DNA of 15,859 bases from an uncultured Eubacteriales bacterium (GTDB lineage: Bacteria; Bacillota; Clostridia; Oscillospirales; Oscillospiraceae), in contig ONTN01000014.1 of NCBI GenBank assembly GCA_900320765.1, positions 1 through 15,859 on the forward strand. Direction: 5' to 3'. Numbering within the stretch: the first letter of the stretch is position 1; each line of letters begins with the position of its first letter. The notes beneath the pieces were generated by a model. It did not search any database and was not told the DNA's origin. It saw nothing but the letters and a program-made list of their open reading frames with translations. The position numbers and the translations under genes were made by a program. Positions 1-6,983 of this stretch are shown here, piece after piece.

Positions 1-129
1 AGACAGGATACAACAAATAAAGCCAAAATTCAATAAAACACCTTAAAAACTCCGGGGTCAATAATGCCGAAAAACTGAAGGTTATTTTTGTGCAAAAAGA
101 TAATAATATAATTTATGAAAACTTTTTTC

Positions 130-158
130 TTGCGCAGAATGACAGAATATAGTAAAAT
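130..158 (+). promoter_or_regulatory. Candidate sigma-A promoter of rubrerythrin gene
   Basis: TTGCGC (130-135), a 17-nt spacer and TAAAAT (153-158) lie 37 nt before the rubrerythrin start codon. Spacing is ideal and the -10 is a 5/6 match, but the -35 is weak. A perfect TATAAT also occurs at 107-112 without a good -35 at normal distance, so the start site is not certain. Confidence 0.45.
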
Positions 159-194
159 CCTTAACATAGGAAATATACAAGCGGAGGTAACGTT

Positions 195-737
195 ATGTCA
201 ACCAACAAATATTCCGGAACACAGACCGAGAAGAATCTCGAGACGGCGTTTGCCGGCGAATCCCAGGCGAGGAACAAATACACCTACTTTGCCTCGAAGG
301 CGAAGAAGGAGGGCTATGAGCAGATAGCCGCCCTCTTCCTCAAAACGGCGGAAAACGAGAAGGAGCACGCCAAGCTTTGGTTCAAGGAGCTCGAGGGGAT
401 AGGGAACACCGCCCAGAACCTTGAGGCCGCCGCCGGCGGAGAGAACTACGAGTGGACCGATATGTACGAGGGCTTTGCGAAGACGGCGGAGGCCGAGGGC
501 TTCCCCGAGCTTGCCGCGAAGTTCAGAGGCGTTGCGGAGATCGAGAGGCATCACGAGGAGCGTTACCGCGCCCTTTTAAAGAACATCGAGATGCAGGAGG
601 TCTTCAAAAAGAGCAGCGTCAAGGTGTGGGAGTGCCGCAACTGCGGTCATATCGTCGTGGGCGAAGAAGCCCCCGAGGTGTGCCCCGTCTGCGCCCATCC
701 CCAGTCCTACTTCGAGTTGAGGGAAGAGAACTATTGA
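195..737 (+). CDS. rbr: Rubrerythrin (diiron peroxidase with rubredoxin domain)
   Basis: Cytoplasmic non-haem iron peroxidase that reduces hydrogen peroxide to water in anaerobes, using electrons passed through its rubredoxin centre. The 180-aa protein has the classic two-domain layout. Residues ~8-140 form a ferritin-like four-helix bundle with diiron ligands in two ExxH-type motifs (E22; E55-K-E-H58; and the later EIERHH segment). Residues ~143-180 are a rubredoxin-like FeS4 domain with two CxxC knuckles (CRNC and CPVC) and the typical PxxYFE ending. Length equals the usual family length. The start at 195 is set by GGAGGT at 182-187. It stands alone on the + strand and converges on the phosphatase gene. 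Presence of this gene argues for an anaerobe with occasional oxygen exposure. Identification is firm. Confidence 0.97.
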   Translation: MSTNKYSGTQTEKNLETAFAGESQARNKYTYFASKAKKEGYEQIAALFLKTAENEKEHAKLWFKELEGIGNTAQNLEAAAGGENYEWTDMYEGFAKTAEAEGFPELAAKFRGVAEIERHHEERYRALLKNIEMQEVFKKSSVKVWECRNCGHIVVGEEAPEVCPVCAHPQSYFELREENY

Positions 738-744
738 TATGACA

Positions 745-785
745 AGAGCTCGGACGCGGGTCAAATGCGCCTGAGCTCTACTTTA
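745..785. terminator. Candidate bidirectional terminator hairpin between convergent genes
   Basis: AGAGCTC (745-751) pairs with GAGCTCT (773-779). The stem continues inward through G-U and G-C pairs, an A/C mismatch and CGC/GCG (755-757 with 767-769). On the + strand it is followed by a short T-containing run (ACTTTATC). It lies between two convergent genes and overlaps the 3' end of the phosphatase gene. The T-tract is weak, so this is tentative. Confidence 0.35.
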
Positions 786-1531
786 TCAATAAGATGTAGC
801 GAGTATTTGTTTACGAGGGAGAGGGCGGAAAGCTCTGTTTCCGGCACCCAGACGTCCTCCGGGCGGTGGGCGTCAGAGCCGAGGATAACGGCATTGCCCT
901 CCTCTCCGGCAATGCGCCAGAAGCTCTCGTTCGGATAGTGCCTTCCGTTTTTCAGCCCGAGAAGGTTTATCTCGAGCGGTATGCCGAGCTCCCTCGCCCT
1001 TACGCAGATGCGGCGGCAGCCGCGGTCGTATTCGGCGGGATCGCCCTCAAAGCGGAGGACGTCCGGGTGAGCGATGTATGAGAAGAGACCGGTCTCGATC
1101 CCCTCAATCACCTGCGAAACGTATCTGTCCAGAACTGCGGGATCAGTAGTCGCCGCCATTGAGCCCGGCTCTCCGATCTCGTTTCCGAGAAAGTGCTGGC
1201 CGAGGATCATATATTCAACTCCGTTTGCCCTGAGATCATCGACGAGGGAGGAGAAGTACAGGGGGTAATACTCGGCCTCGACGCCGAGGTGGAGCTCTAT
1301 CCTTCCGGCGTACTCATTTCTAAGTGTAAAAAACGTCTCCGCGTAGTCCGGAAGCATTTCGGGCTCCATACGGACGCCGGGATATTTTCCCGGCCTGTCA
1401 AAGCGGTAGGGCGCGTGATCCGAGAAGCCGAGGATCTCTATCCCGCCCTCGATCGCCCTCTCTATGTATTCCCGCTCCGAGCCGACCGCGTGGCCGCAGC
1501 GGGGAGTGTGAGTGTGGTAATTTGCTATCAT
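761..1531 (-). CDS. hisK: Histidinol-phosphatase, PHP family (HisK/HisJ type)
   Basis: Metal-dependent phosphoesterase of the PHP superfamily, expected to hydrolyse L-histidinol phosphate to L-histidinol in histidine synthesis. The 256-aa protein begins with the family signature HTHTPRCGHA (H6, H8, H14), followed by GFSDHAP (D38, H39), a central VEAEYYP metal-ligand segment, a GQHFLG motif, an IAHPD motif and the C-terminal GSDAH motif. These are the PHP metal ligands in the expected order and the length fits. The start at 1531 is supported by AGGAGGAG at 1536-1543 (reverse strand) and an upstream promoter. No other his genes are in the window, so it is a lone gene. Some PHP phosphatases act on other phosphate esters, so the substrate is inferred from family similarity only. 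Confidence 0.88.
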   Translation of the reverse strand: MIANYHTHTPRCGHAVGSEREYIERAIEGGIEILGFSDHAPYRFDRPGKYPGVRMEPEMLPDYAETFFTLRNEYAGRIELHLGVEAEYYPLYFSSLVDDLRANGVEYMILGQHFLGNEIGEPGSMAATTDPAVLDRYVSQVIEGIETGLFSYIAHPDVLRFEGDPAEYDRGCRRICVRARELGIPLEINLLGLKNGRHYPNESFWRIAGEEGNAVILGSDAHRPEDVWVPETELSALSLVNKYSLHLIDKVELRRI

Positions 1532-1557
1532 ATCTCTCCTCCTGACTTACGCGCTCA

Positions 1558-1586
1558 ATTATAATCCTGAGCGGGAAAAAAAGCAA
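1558..1586 (-). promoter_or_regulatory. Candidate sigma-A promoter of the histidinol-phosphatase gene
   Basis: On the reverse strand: TTGCTT (1586-1581), a 17-nt spacer, then a perfect TATAAT (1563-1558), followed by the AGGAGGAG ribosome binding site and the start codon at 1531. The predicted transcript has a leader of only about 20 nt. Confidence 0.6.
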
Positions 1587-1602
1587 GTGCAGCGCCGCAC
1601 TT
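1576..1602 (-). terminator. Hairpin plus T7 tract on the reverse strand upstream of hisK
   Basis: Read on the reverse strand, AAGTGC (1602-1597) and GCACTT (1590-1585) form a 6-bp stem around a 6-nt loop, followed after GC by seven T (1582-1576). It looks like a short intrinsic terminator that would stop transcripts arriving from the adhE promoter region toward hisK. It overlaps the proposed hisK -35, so both readings cannot be fully independent. Confidence 0.35.
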
Positions 1603-1657
1603 TGGCAATTTGCATTATTAAAGAGAAAGTGAGAGCGAAAAATCGTCAACAATCACC

Positions 1658-1685
1658 TTGTAATCCGGCACGATCGTGTTAAAAT
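1658..1685 (+). promoter_or_regulatory. Candidate sigma-A promoter of adhE
   Basis: TTGTAA (1658-1663), a 16-nt spacer and TAAAAT (1680-1685) precede adhE by about 55 nt. The -10 element falls inside the proposed Rex operator, an arrangement that would let a repressor block RNA polymerase. Confidence 0.5.
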
Positions 1686-1693
1686 AATAACAA
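1676..1693 (+). promoter_or_regulatory. Candidate Rex (NADH-sensing repressor) operator before adhE
   Basis: The 18 bases GTGTTAAaataATAACAA match the Rex consensus TTGTTAAnnnnTTAACAA at 12 of 14 defined positions, with correct half-site spacing. It overlaps the candidate -10 box of adhE. Rex represses fermentative genes when NADH is low, and adhE is a well-known Rex target in Clostridia. The rex gene itself is not in the window. Confidence 0.65.
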
Positions 1694-1739
1694 TGAGCGG
1701 AAACATGCCATAATCAGCCGCTCAAAGGAGTATGAGCTT

Positions 1740-4358
1740 ATGGAAAAAAAGAAATACCCCATCGTAGACGGAGCCGAGAGCTTCGAGGCCCTTCTTGAAA
1801 GGGTGAGGGCGGCGGAGCGCAAGTTCGCCTCCTATTCTCAGGAAGAGGTAGATAAGATATTCAAGGCCGCGGCCGTGGCCGCCAATCGCGCGAGGATACC
1901 GCTTGCGAAGATGGCGGTGGAGGAGACCGGCATGGGCGTAGTCGAGGACAAGGTAATCAAAAACCACTTTGCCTCCGAGTATATCTATAACGCTTACAGG
2001 GACGCGAAGACCTGCGGCGTTATAGAAGATGATAAGGCCTACGGCATAAAGAAGATAGCCGAGCCTGTCGGCGTCATCGCCGCCGTGATCCCGACGACGA
2101 ACCCCACGAGCACGGCGATATTTAAGACCCTCGTTTCCTTAAAGACAAGGAACGGTATAATCATCAGCCCGCATCCGAGGGCAAAGAAGTCCACGATAGC
2201 CGCGGCAAAGCTTGTGCTCGAGGCCGCCGTAGCTGCCGGGGCCCCCGAGGATATCATCGGCTGGATAGACGTTCCCAGCCTTGAGCTTACGAACGCGCTT
2301 ATGCGCGAGGCCGATCTCATTCTCGCGACGGGCGGCCCCGGAATGGTGAACGCCGCCTATTCGAGCGGCACCCCCGCCGTCGGCGTCGGAGCCGGAAACA
2401 CCCCCGCGATAATCACCGAGAGCGCCGACATTACCCTTGCGGTAAACAGCATTATACACTCAAAAACCTTCGATAACGGTATGATCTGCGCCTCTGAGCA
2501 GAGCTGCATAGTGCTCGACGGGGTCTACGATAAGGTCAAGGCGGAGTTTGCTGCCCGCGGCTGCTTCTTCCTCAGCCCGGAGGAGACCGAGAAGGTACGC
2601 AAGGTCATCATTGTGAACGGCACGGTGAACGCGAAGATCGTCGGCCAAAAGGCGCACAGGATCGCGGAGCTTGCCGGCGTCAGCGTGCCCGAGAGCGCGA
2701 AGATACTCATCGGCGAGGTGGAGTCCGTAGAGCTCAGCGAGGCCTTCGCCCATGAGAAGCTGAGCCCCGTGCTCGCCATGTACAGGGCGAAGAGCTTCGG
2801 AGACGCCGTTCAGAAGGCGGAGCGGCTCATCGCCGACGGAGGCTTCGGACATACCTCCTCCATCTATATAAACGAGCTTTCAGAGCCCGATCACCTCAAG
2901 GAGTTTTATTCGAGGATGAAGACCTGCCGCGTGCTGGTAAACACCCCGGCGAGCCAGGGCGGCATAGGCGATCTTTATAACTTCAGGCTCACCCCGTCGC
3001 TCACCCTCGGCTGCGGAAGCTGGGGCGGAAACAGCGTGAGCGAGAACGTGGGCGTAAAGCACCTCGTTAATATCAAGACGGTAGCCGAGAGGAGAGAGAA
3101 TATGCTTTGGTTCCGCGCGCCCGATAAGGTCTACTTCAAGAAGGGCTGCCTGCCCGTAGCCCTTGATGAGCTGGGCAAGGTCCTCGGCAAGAAAAAGGCG
3201 TTCATCGTTACCGACAGCTTCCTTTACAAGGCGGGCTATACGAAGCCCATAACCGATAAGCTCGATGAGCTCGGAATAATCCACACGACTTTCTATAACG
3301 TGGAGCCAGACCCCACCCTTCGCTGCGCGAAGGAGGGCGCGAAGCTCATGGCCTCATTTGAGCCGGACGTGATAATCGCATTCGGCGGCGGCTCGGCTAT
3401 GGACGCGGGCAAGATAATGTGGGTGCTCTATGAGCATCCGGAGGTCGACTTCGCCGATATGGCTATGCGCTTCTCCGATATCAGAAAGAGGATCTACACC
3501 TTCCCGCACATGGGCGATAAGGCGTATTTCGTCGCAATCTCCACCTCGGCCGGCACCGGAAGCGAGGTAACGCCCTTCGCCGTCATCACCGACGAGGAGA
3601 GCGGAGTTAAATACCCCCTCGCGGACTACGAGCTCATGCCCGATATGGCGATAATCGACGCTGATATGCATATGACGGCGCCGAAGGGGCTTACGGCCGC
3701 CTCCGGTATCGACGCCGTTACCCACGCCCTCGAGGCCTACGCCAGCATGATGGCGACCGACTATACCGACGGCCTTGCCTTAAGAGCCCTGAAGGTTATC
3801 TTCGAGTACCTGCCGAGAGCCTATGACAACGGACTTACCGACGCCGTAGCGAGGGAGAAGATGGCCTCAGCCGCCACCCTCGCCGGTATGGCGTTCGCGA
3901 ACGCCTTCCTCGGCGTATGCCACTCCATGGCGCACAAGCTCGGAGCCTTCCACCATATAGCTCACGGTATAGCGAACGCCCTCCTCATCGACGAGGTGCT
4001 CCGCTTCAACGCGGCCGAGGTGCCGACAAAGATGGGCACCTTCCCGCAGTACGACCACCCGCACACCCTCGCGAGGTACGCCGAGGTCGCCGACTATCTC
4101 GGACTCGGGGGAAAGGACGATTCAGAGAAGCTTGAAAACCTTATTAAGGCGATAGACGAGCTCAAGGAGAGAGTCGGAATAAAGAAGACGATCGCCGATT
4201 ACGGAGTGACCGAGGAGGCCTTCCTCGCGACACTTGACGAGATGACCGAAAAGGCCTTCGACGATCAGTGCACCGGGGCGAACCCCCGCTATCCGCTTAT
4301 GAGCGAGCTTAAGCAGATGTACCTTAACGCGTATTACGGAAAGCATACGGAGGTGTAA
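1740..4358 (+). CDS. adhE: Bifunctional acetaldehyde-CoA / alcohol dehydrogenase AdhE
   Basis: Converts acetyl-CoA to acetaldehyde and then to ethanol, oxidising two NADH; in cells it forms cytoplasmic filaments (spirosomes). The 872-aa length is normal. Residues ~1-440 are a CoA-acylating aldehyde dehydrogenase domain with the nucleophile C250 in the motif MICASEQS and the GVGAGNTPA loop. Residues ~460-872 are an iron-dependent alcohol dehydrogenase with the nucleotide-binding GGGSAMD (G549-D554) and metal ligands D658, H662 (GIDAVTH), H728 (CHSMAHK) and H742 (HIAHG); the H728-H742 spacing equals that of E. coli AdhE. All key residues are present, so both halves should be active. AAAGGAG at 1724-1730 supports the start. 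A candidate Rex operator overlaps the promoter, pointing to redox control. The downstream kinase gene begins one base after the stop codon. Confidence 0.98.
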   Translation: MEKKKYPIVDGAESFEALLERVRAAERKFASYSQEEVDKIFKAAAVAANRARIPLAKMAVEETGMGVVEDKVIKNHFASEYIYNAYRDAKTCGVIEDDKAYGIKKIAEPVGVIAAVIPTTNPTSTAIFKTLVSLKTRNGIIISPHPRAKKSTIAAAKLVLEAAVAAGAPEDIIGWIDVPSLELTNALMREADLILATGGPGMVNAAYSSGTPAVGVGAGNTPAIITESADITLAVNSIIHSKTFDNGMICASEQSCIVLDGVYDKVKAEFAARGCFFLSPEETEKVRKVIIVNGTVNAKIVGQKAHRIAELAGVSVPESAKILIGEVESVELSEAFAHEKLSPVLAMYRAKSFGDAVQKAERLIADGGFGHTSSIYINELSEPDHLKEFYSRMKTCRVLVNTPASQGGIGDLYNFRLTPSLTLGCGSWGGNSVSENVGVKHLVNIKTVAERRENMLWFRAPDKVYFKKGCLPVALDELGKVLGKKKAFIVTDSFLYKAGYTKPITDKLDELGIIHTTFYNVEPDPTLRCAKEGAKLMASFEPDVIIAFGGGSAMDAGKIMWVLYEHPEVDFADMAMRFSDIRKRIYTFPHMGDKAYFVAISTSAGTGSEVTPFAVITDEESGVKYPLADYELMPDMAIIDADMHMTAPKGLTAASGIDAVTHALEAYASMMATDYTDGLALRALKVIFEYLPRAYDNGLTDAVAREKMASAATLAGMAFANAFLGVCHSMAHKLGAFHHIAHGIANALLIDEVLRFNAAEVPTKMGTFPQYDHPHTLARYAEVADYLGLGGKDDSEKLENLIKAIDELKERVGIKKTIADYGVTEEAFLATLDEMTEKAFDDQCTGANPRYPLMSELKQMYLNAYYGKHTEV

Positions 4359-4359
4359 A

Positions 4360-5097
4360 ATGGTTATTATCGCAGAGAGACCGAGAAAGACAGTTTACCG
4401 CGACGGAGACCGCTGCATCAAGACCTTTGACGAGAGCTTTTCCAAGGCCGATATTCTGAACGAGGCCCTCAATCAGGCGAGGGTAGAGGAGACGGGGCTG
4501 AACATCCCCCGCCTTCGCGGAGTTACCACGATCGACGGGCGATGGGCGATAGAGTACGATTTTATCGAGGGAAAGACCCTCGCCCAGCTTATGGAGGAAA
4601 ACCCCGATAAGCTGGATGAGTACCTGAATGCCTTTATCGATCTCCAGCTCAAAATGCACGCCGAGAGATGCCCGAGCCTCGGAAAGCTTAAGGACAAGAT
4701 GGCTCGAAAGCTGAAGGAGGCCGATCTCGACGATACCACGAGGTACGACCTTGAGATGCGCTTAAACGGGCTTCCGACCCACGCAAAGCTCTGCCACGGC
4801 GACTTTAACCCCTCCAACATCATCGTAAGGCCGGACGGCGAGATGTTCATCATCGACTGGAGCCACGCAACACAGGGAAACGCCTCCGCCGACGCAGCGA
4901 GAACGTACCTGCTTTTCTACCTCGCGGAGAAGTTTGAGCTTGCCGAGAAGTACCTCGATAAGTTCTGCCTCAGAAGCCGCACGGCAAAGCCCTACGTTCA
5001 GAAGTGGATGCCGATAGTCGCCGCCTCCCAGTCCGTAAAGGGAAACCCCGAGGAGCGCGAGTTCCTTCTTAGCTGGGCAAGCGTAGTTGAATATTGA
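4360..5097 (+). CDS. APH/choline-kinase-fold phosphotransferase, substrate unknown
   Basis: A 245-aa soluble protein of the aminoglycoside phosphotransferase (APH) enzyme fold. Visible kinase features are the nucleotide-lobe lysine region near the N terminus (CIKTF), the catalytic loop HGDFNPSN (H146, D148, N153) and the metal-binding FIIDW (D166, in place of the DFG of protein kinases). The family includes drug, choline, homoserine and sugar kinases; nothing here indicates antibiotic resistance and the real substrate cannot be read from the sequence. The gene starts one base after the adhE stop, and its ribosome binding site GGAGGT (4350-4355) lies within the adhE end, so the two are almost surely cotranscribed and translationally coupled. 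A role tied to fermentative growth is therefore possible but is inference. Confidence 0.85.
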   Translation: MVIIAERPRKTVYRDGDRCIKTFDESFSKADILNEALNQARVEETGLNIPRLRGVTTIDGRWAIEYDFIEGKTLAQLMEENPDKLDEYLNAFIDLQLKMHAERCPSLGKLKDKMARKLKEADLDDTTRYDLEMRLNGLPTHAKLCHGDFNPSNIIVRPDGEMFIIDWSHATQGNASADAARTYLLFYLAEKFELAEKYLDKFCLRSRTAKPYVQKWMPIVAASQSVKGNPEEREFLLSWASVVEY

Positions 5098-5109
5098 TGA
5101 TCTTCAAAT

Positions 5110-5133
5110 GAGAGCCCGCTTCGGCGGGCTCTC
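5110..5133 (+). terminator. Strong C(UUCG)G hairpin, likely terminator after the adhE-kinase pair
   Basis: GAGAGCCCGC (5110-5119) and GCGGGCTCTC (5124-5133) form a perfect 10-bp stem closed by a TTCG tetraloop, an exceptionally stable arrangement. It starts 13 nt after the kinase stop. No good T-tract follows, so termination may be incomplete or the hairpin may mainly stabilise the mRNA 3' end. Confidence 0.65.
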
Positions 5134-5185
5134 AAGTCATATATTCAAAAACTCCGTTATTCCCTCTTCCTTTTTTGCGCTTCCT

Positions 5186-5195
5186 GTGTTATAAT
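5186..5195 (+). promoter_or_regulatory. Candidate extended -10 promoter for the Asp23-nusB-...-recN cluster
   Basis: TGTTATAAT (5187-5195) is a perfect extended -10 (TGn before TATAAT). The -35 region at the usual distance (about 5167-5172, TTCCTT) is poor, as often seen with extended -10 promoters. It sits about 60 nt before the Asp23-family start codon and after the UUCG hairpin. Confidence 0.6.
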
Positions 5196-5255
5196 GCTGA
5201 CTAATAATGGAAGCTTATGGATTTTTCTAATAAACTATCGTATGGAGTGATAAAA

Positions 5256-5606
5256 ATGGCTGACAACAAGGAATACTACACCCTGCCCGGCGACAAGGGC
5301 AATATCAATATCTCGGAGGACGTTATCGCCTCCGTCGCGGCAAACGCTGCAAGGGACGTTGACGGAGTTGCCTCACTCGGCCGCGACAACGGCGAGATCT
5401 GGGGCAAGAAGCCCGCTTCTCGCGGCGTCCGCGTTATAAATAACGGCGAGGACGTAGCCGTTGAGCTCGGCATAGTGGTGAAGAGAAACGCCGCCGTGCA
5501 CAAGGTCGGCACCGCCGTGCAGGACGCCGTCAAGTCCGCCCTTGAGGGTGTGACCGGCGCGAAGGTCAGCGAAATAAACGTTCAGATACTCGGCGTTCAG
5601 CTGTAA
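5256..5606 (+). CDS. Asp23/Gls24 family (DUF322) envelope-stress protein
   Basis: A 116-aa protein of the Asp23/Gls24 family, small cytoplasmic proteins often tied to the membrane and to alkaline or envelope stress (established for staphylococcal Asp23; the exact role of the clostridial type is unclear). Typical family features are the segment ISEDVIASVAANAARDVDGV near residues 20-40, a central VELGIVVKRNAAVHKVG strand and helix, and the C-terminal VSEINVQILGVQL strand. The start at 5256 is preferred over an in-frame ATG at 5217 because GGAGTGA lies at 5244-5250 and the first 13 residues of the longer form do not look like family sequence. It heads the gene cluster just upstream of nusB, the usual place for this gene in Clostridia. 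Confidence 0.92.
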   Translation: MADNKEYYTLPGDKGNINISEDVIASVAANAARDVDGVASLGRDNGEIWGKKPASRGVRVINNGEDVAVELGIVVKRNAAVHKVGTAVQDAVKSALEGVTGAKVSEINVQILGVQL

Positions 5607-5619
5607 GCTCGGAGGGAAT

Positions 5620-6072
5620 ATGAACCGCTCAACAGCAAGAGAAATAGCAGTAAGGCTCGCCTTCGAAATCTCCGCGAGGGAATGCACCGCCGAGGAAGTG
5701 CTTGAAAACTTCTTCGACAGGGAGCATTACGATTCACTTATGGAGGAGGACAGCCTTTTTTCGGAATATCCGGACGGGGATCAGAAGGATTACATCGAGA
5801 CGGTGATAAGGGGCGTCGGCGCGCATAACGCGGAGCTCGACGGTTACGTCGCCAAATACTCAAAGGGGTGGAGCTTCGGGAGAATTTCCAGAACGGCCCT
5901 CGCGGTAATGAAGGTCTCCATGTTCGAGACTATGTATATGCCTGAGATACCGAACGGAGCCTCGATAAACGAGGCGGTCGAGATCGCGAAGAAATACGAT
6001 GTGCCGGAGACCGTCGCTTTCGTAAACGGGATTCTCGGTTCCTTTGTCAGAGAGGAGCTGGAGGGACTGTGA
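5620..6072 (+). CDS. nusB: Transcription antitermination factor NusB
   Basis: NusB is an all-helical RNA-binding protein that, with NusE (S10), binds boxA RNA and supports antitermination, mainly in rRNA operons. The 150-aa protein starts with the family-typical STAREIAVRLAFEIS (usually RxxARxxAlqxLY) and ends with the hallmark motif INEAVEIAKKYDVPETVAFVNGILG, split here as INEAVEIAKKY and FVNGILG. Length is normal. GGAGGG at 5611-5616 gives a clear ribosome binding site 13 nt after the Asp23-family stop. The stop codon overlaps the GTG start of the next gene by 4 nt (GTGA). Confidence 0.93.
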   Translation: MNRSTAREIAVRLAFEISARECTAEEVLENFFDREHYDSLMEEDSLFSEYPDGDQKDYIETVIRGVGAHNAELDGYVAKYSKGWSFGRISRTALAVMKVSMFETMYMPEIPNGASINEAVEIAKKYDVPETVAFVNGILGSFVREELEGL

Positions 6073-6983
6073 AAGCCTTAGCCTTCGATACTTCAAACTA
6101 CACTACCTCGGCGGCATGGTTCGATGGCAATAAGGGAGAAAATTCAGGGCGCCTGTTGGACGTAAAGCTCGGGGAACTGGGCCTTCGCCAGTCTGAGGCG
6201 CTCTTTTCTCACGTTAAACGCCTGCCGGATATCATAGCGGCGCTCGGTGACCTCGGTGAAATAGCAGCCGTGGGAGCTTCCGAGAAGCCGAGGGAGACTG
6301 AGAACAGCTATATGCCATGCTTCCTTGCGGGAGTGTGCTCGGCAAAGACCGCGGCTTCCGCTCTCGGAGTGCCGTATTTCGGCTTTTCCCATCAGCAGGG
6401 GCATATCGCGGCGGCGGCCTGGTCCGCGGGGAGAATGGACCTTTTGGAAAGGGAGCACCTTGCGTGGCACCTTTCGGGCGGGACTACCGAGCTATTGTAC
6501 GTCCGTCCGGAGGGAATAGCGGTAAGATGCGAGATAATCGGCGGAACGGACGATGTGTCCGCCGGCCAGCTTATAGACAGGGCCGGTCAGGCTCTCGGCC
6601 TTCAGTTCCCGTCTGGGCGCGAGCTTGACGCGCTTTCCAAAGCCGCAAGTGTAAAGGACCTTTACAAGCCGAAGATAAACGGAACGCATTTTTCCCTCTC
6701 AGGCGTTGAGCACAAAATGCACGCCCTCATTGATTCCGGCGCCTCGAAGGAGAACGCGGCGTATTTTACCCTCGCCTCGATGATATGGACGGTAGGAAGG
6801 GTGACAGAGAACGCGAAGAAGATCTACGGGGATCTGCCCGTTCTTTTCTCCGGCGGCGTCGCTTCAAATTCGCTTCTGCGCGAGCTGACGCCGGAGGGTA
6901 TTTTCGCCGAGCCGAGATATTCAACGGATAACGCCATGGGAGCGGCGATACTTACCTACAGGAGCATAGCGGAAAATGGATGA
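6069..6983 (+). CDS. Diverged TsaD/Kae1-like (Gcp, peptidase M22 family) protein
   Basis: A 304-aa protein of the ASKHA-fold TsaD/Kae1 family. True TsaD makes the t6A modification of tRNA with TsaB and TsaE. Conserved features here: the N-terminal LAFDTSNYTTS phosphate-binding strand, the LAGVCSAKTAA helix, a metal-ligand pair in H108-Q-Q-G-H112 (canonical HMEGH), the glycine loop LSGGTTELL at ~135-143 (canonical SGGHT), FSGGVASN near the C terminus, and D287 in STDNAMGAA, which corresponds to the third metal ligand. It is shorter than TsaD (~335-345 aa) and the two core motifs are altered, so it is probably a paralogue of TsaD with an unknown substrate rather than the t6A enzyme. Start is GTG, overlapping nusB by 4 nt; its end overlaps xseA by 8 nt. 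It sits where many Firmicutes carry folD. Confidence 0.82.
   Translation: MKALAFDTSNYTTSAAWFDGNKGENSGRLLDVKLGELGLRQSEALFSHVKRLPDIIAALGDLGEIAAVGASEKPRETENSYMPCFLAGVCSAKTAASALGVPYFGFSHQQGHIAAAAWSAGRMDLLEREHLAWHLSGGTTELLYVRPEGIAVRCEIIGGTDDVSAGQLIDRAGQALGLQFPSGRELDALSKAASVKDLYKPKINGTHFSLSGVEHKMHALIDSGASKENAAYFTLASMIWTVGRVTENAKKIYGDLPVLFSGGVASNSLLRELTPEGIFAEPRYSTDNAMGAAILTYRSIAENG

Noticed and set aside
98..116. PerR box-like AT-rich palindrome before the rubrerythrin gene
   Set aside because: Best alignment to the PerR consensus matches only about 8 of 14 positions, which is expected by chance in such AT-rich sequence.
115..327. Open frame 115-327 overlapping the rubrerythrin start
   Set aside because: No ribosome binding site, Arg-rich frame-shifted shadow of rubrerythrin.
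4360..5097. Aminoglycoside resistance gene
   Set aside because: Only the general APH fold is visible; the genomic context is metabolic and no resistance-specific features are recognisable.
5217..5255. Earlier ATG (5217) for the Asp23-family protein
   Set aside because: No Shine-Dalgarno before it, while 5256 has GGAGTGA at the right distance and matches the family N terminus.
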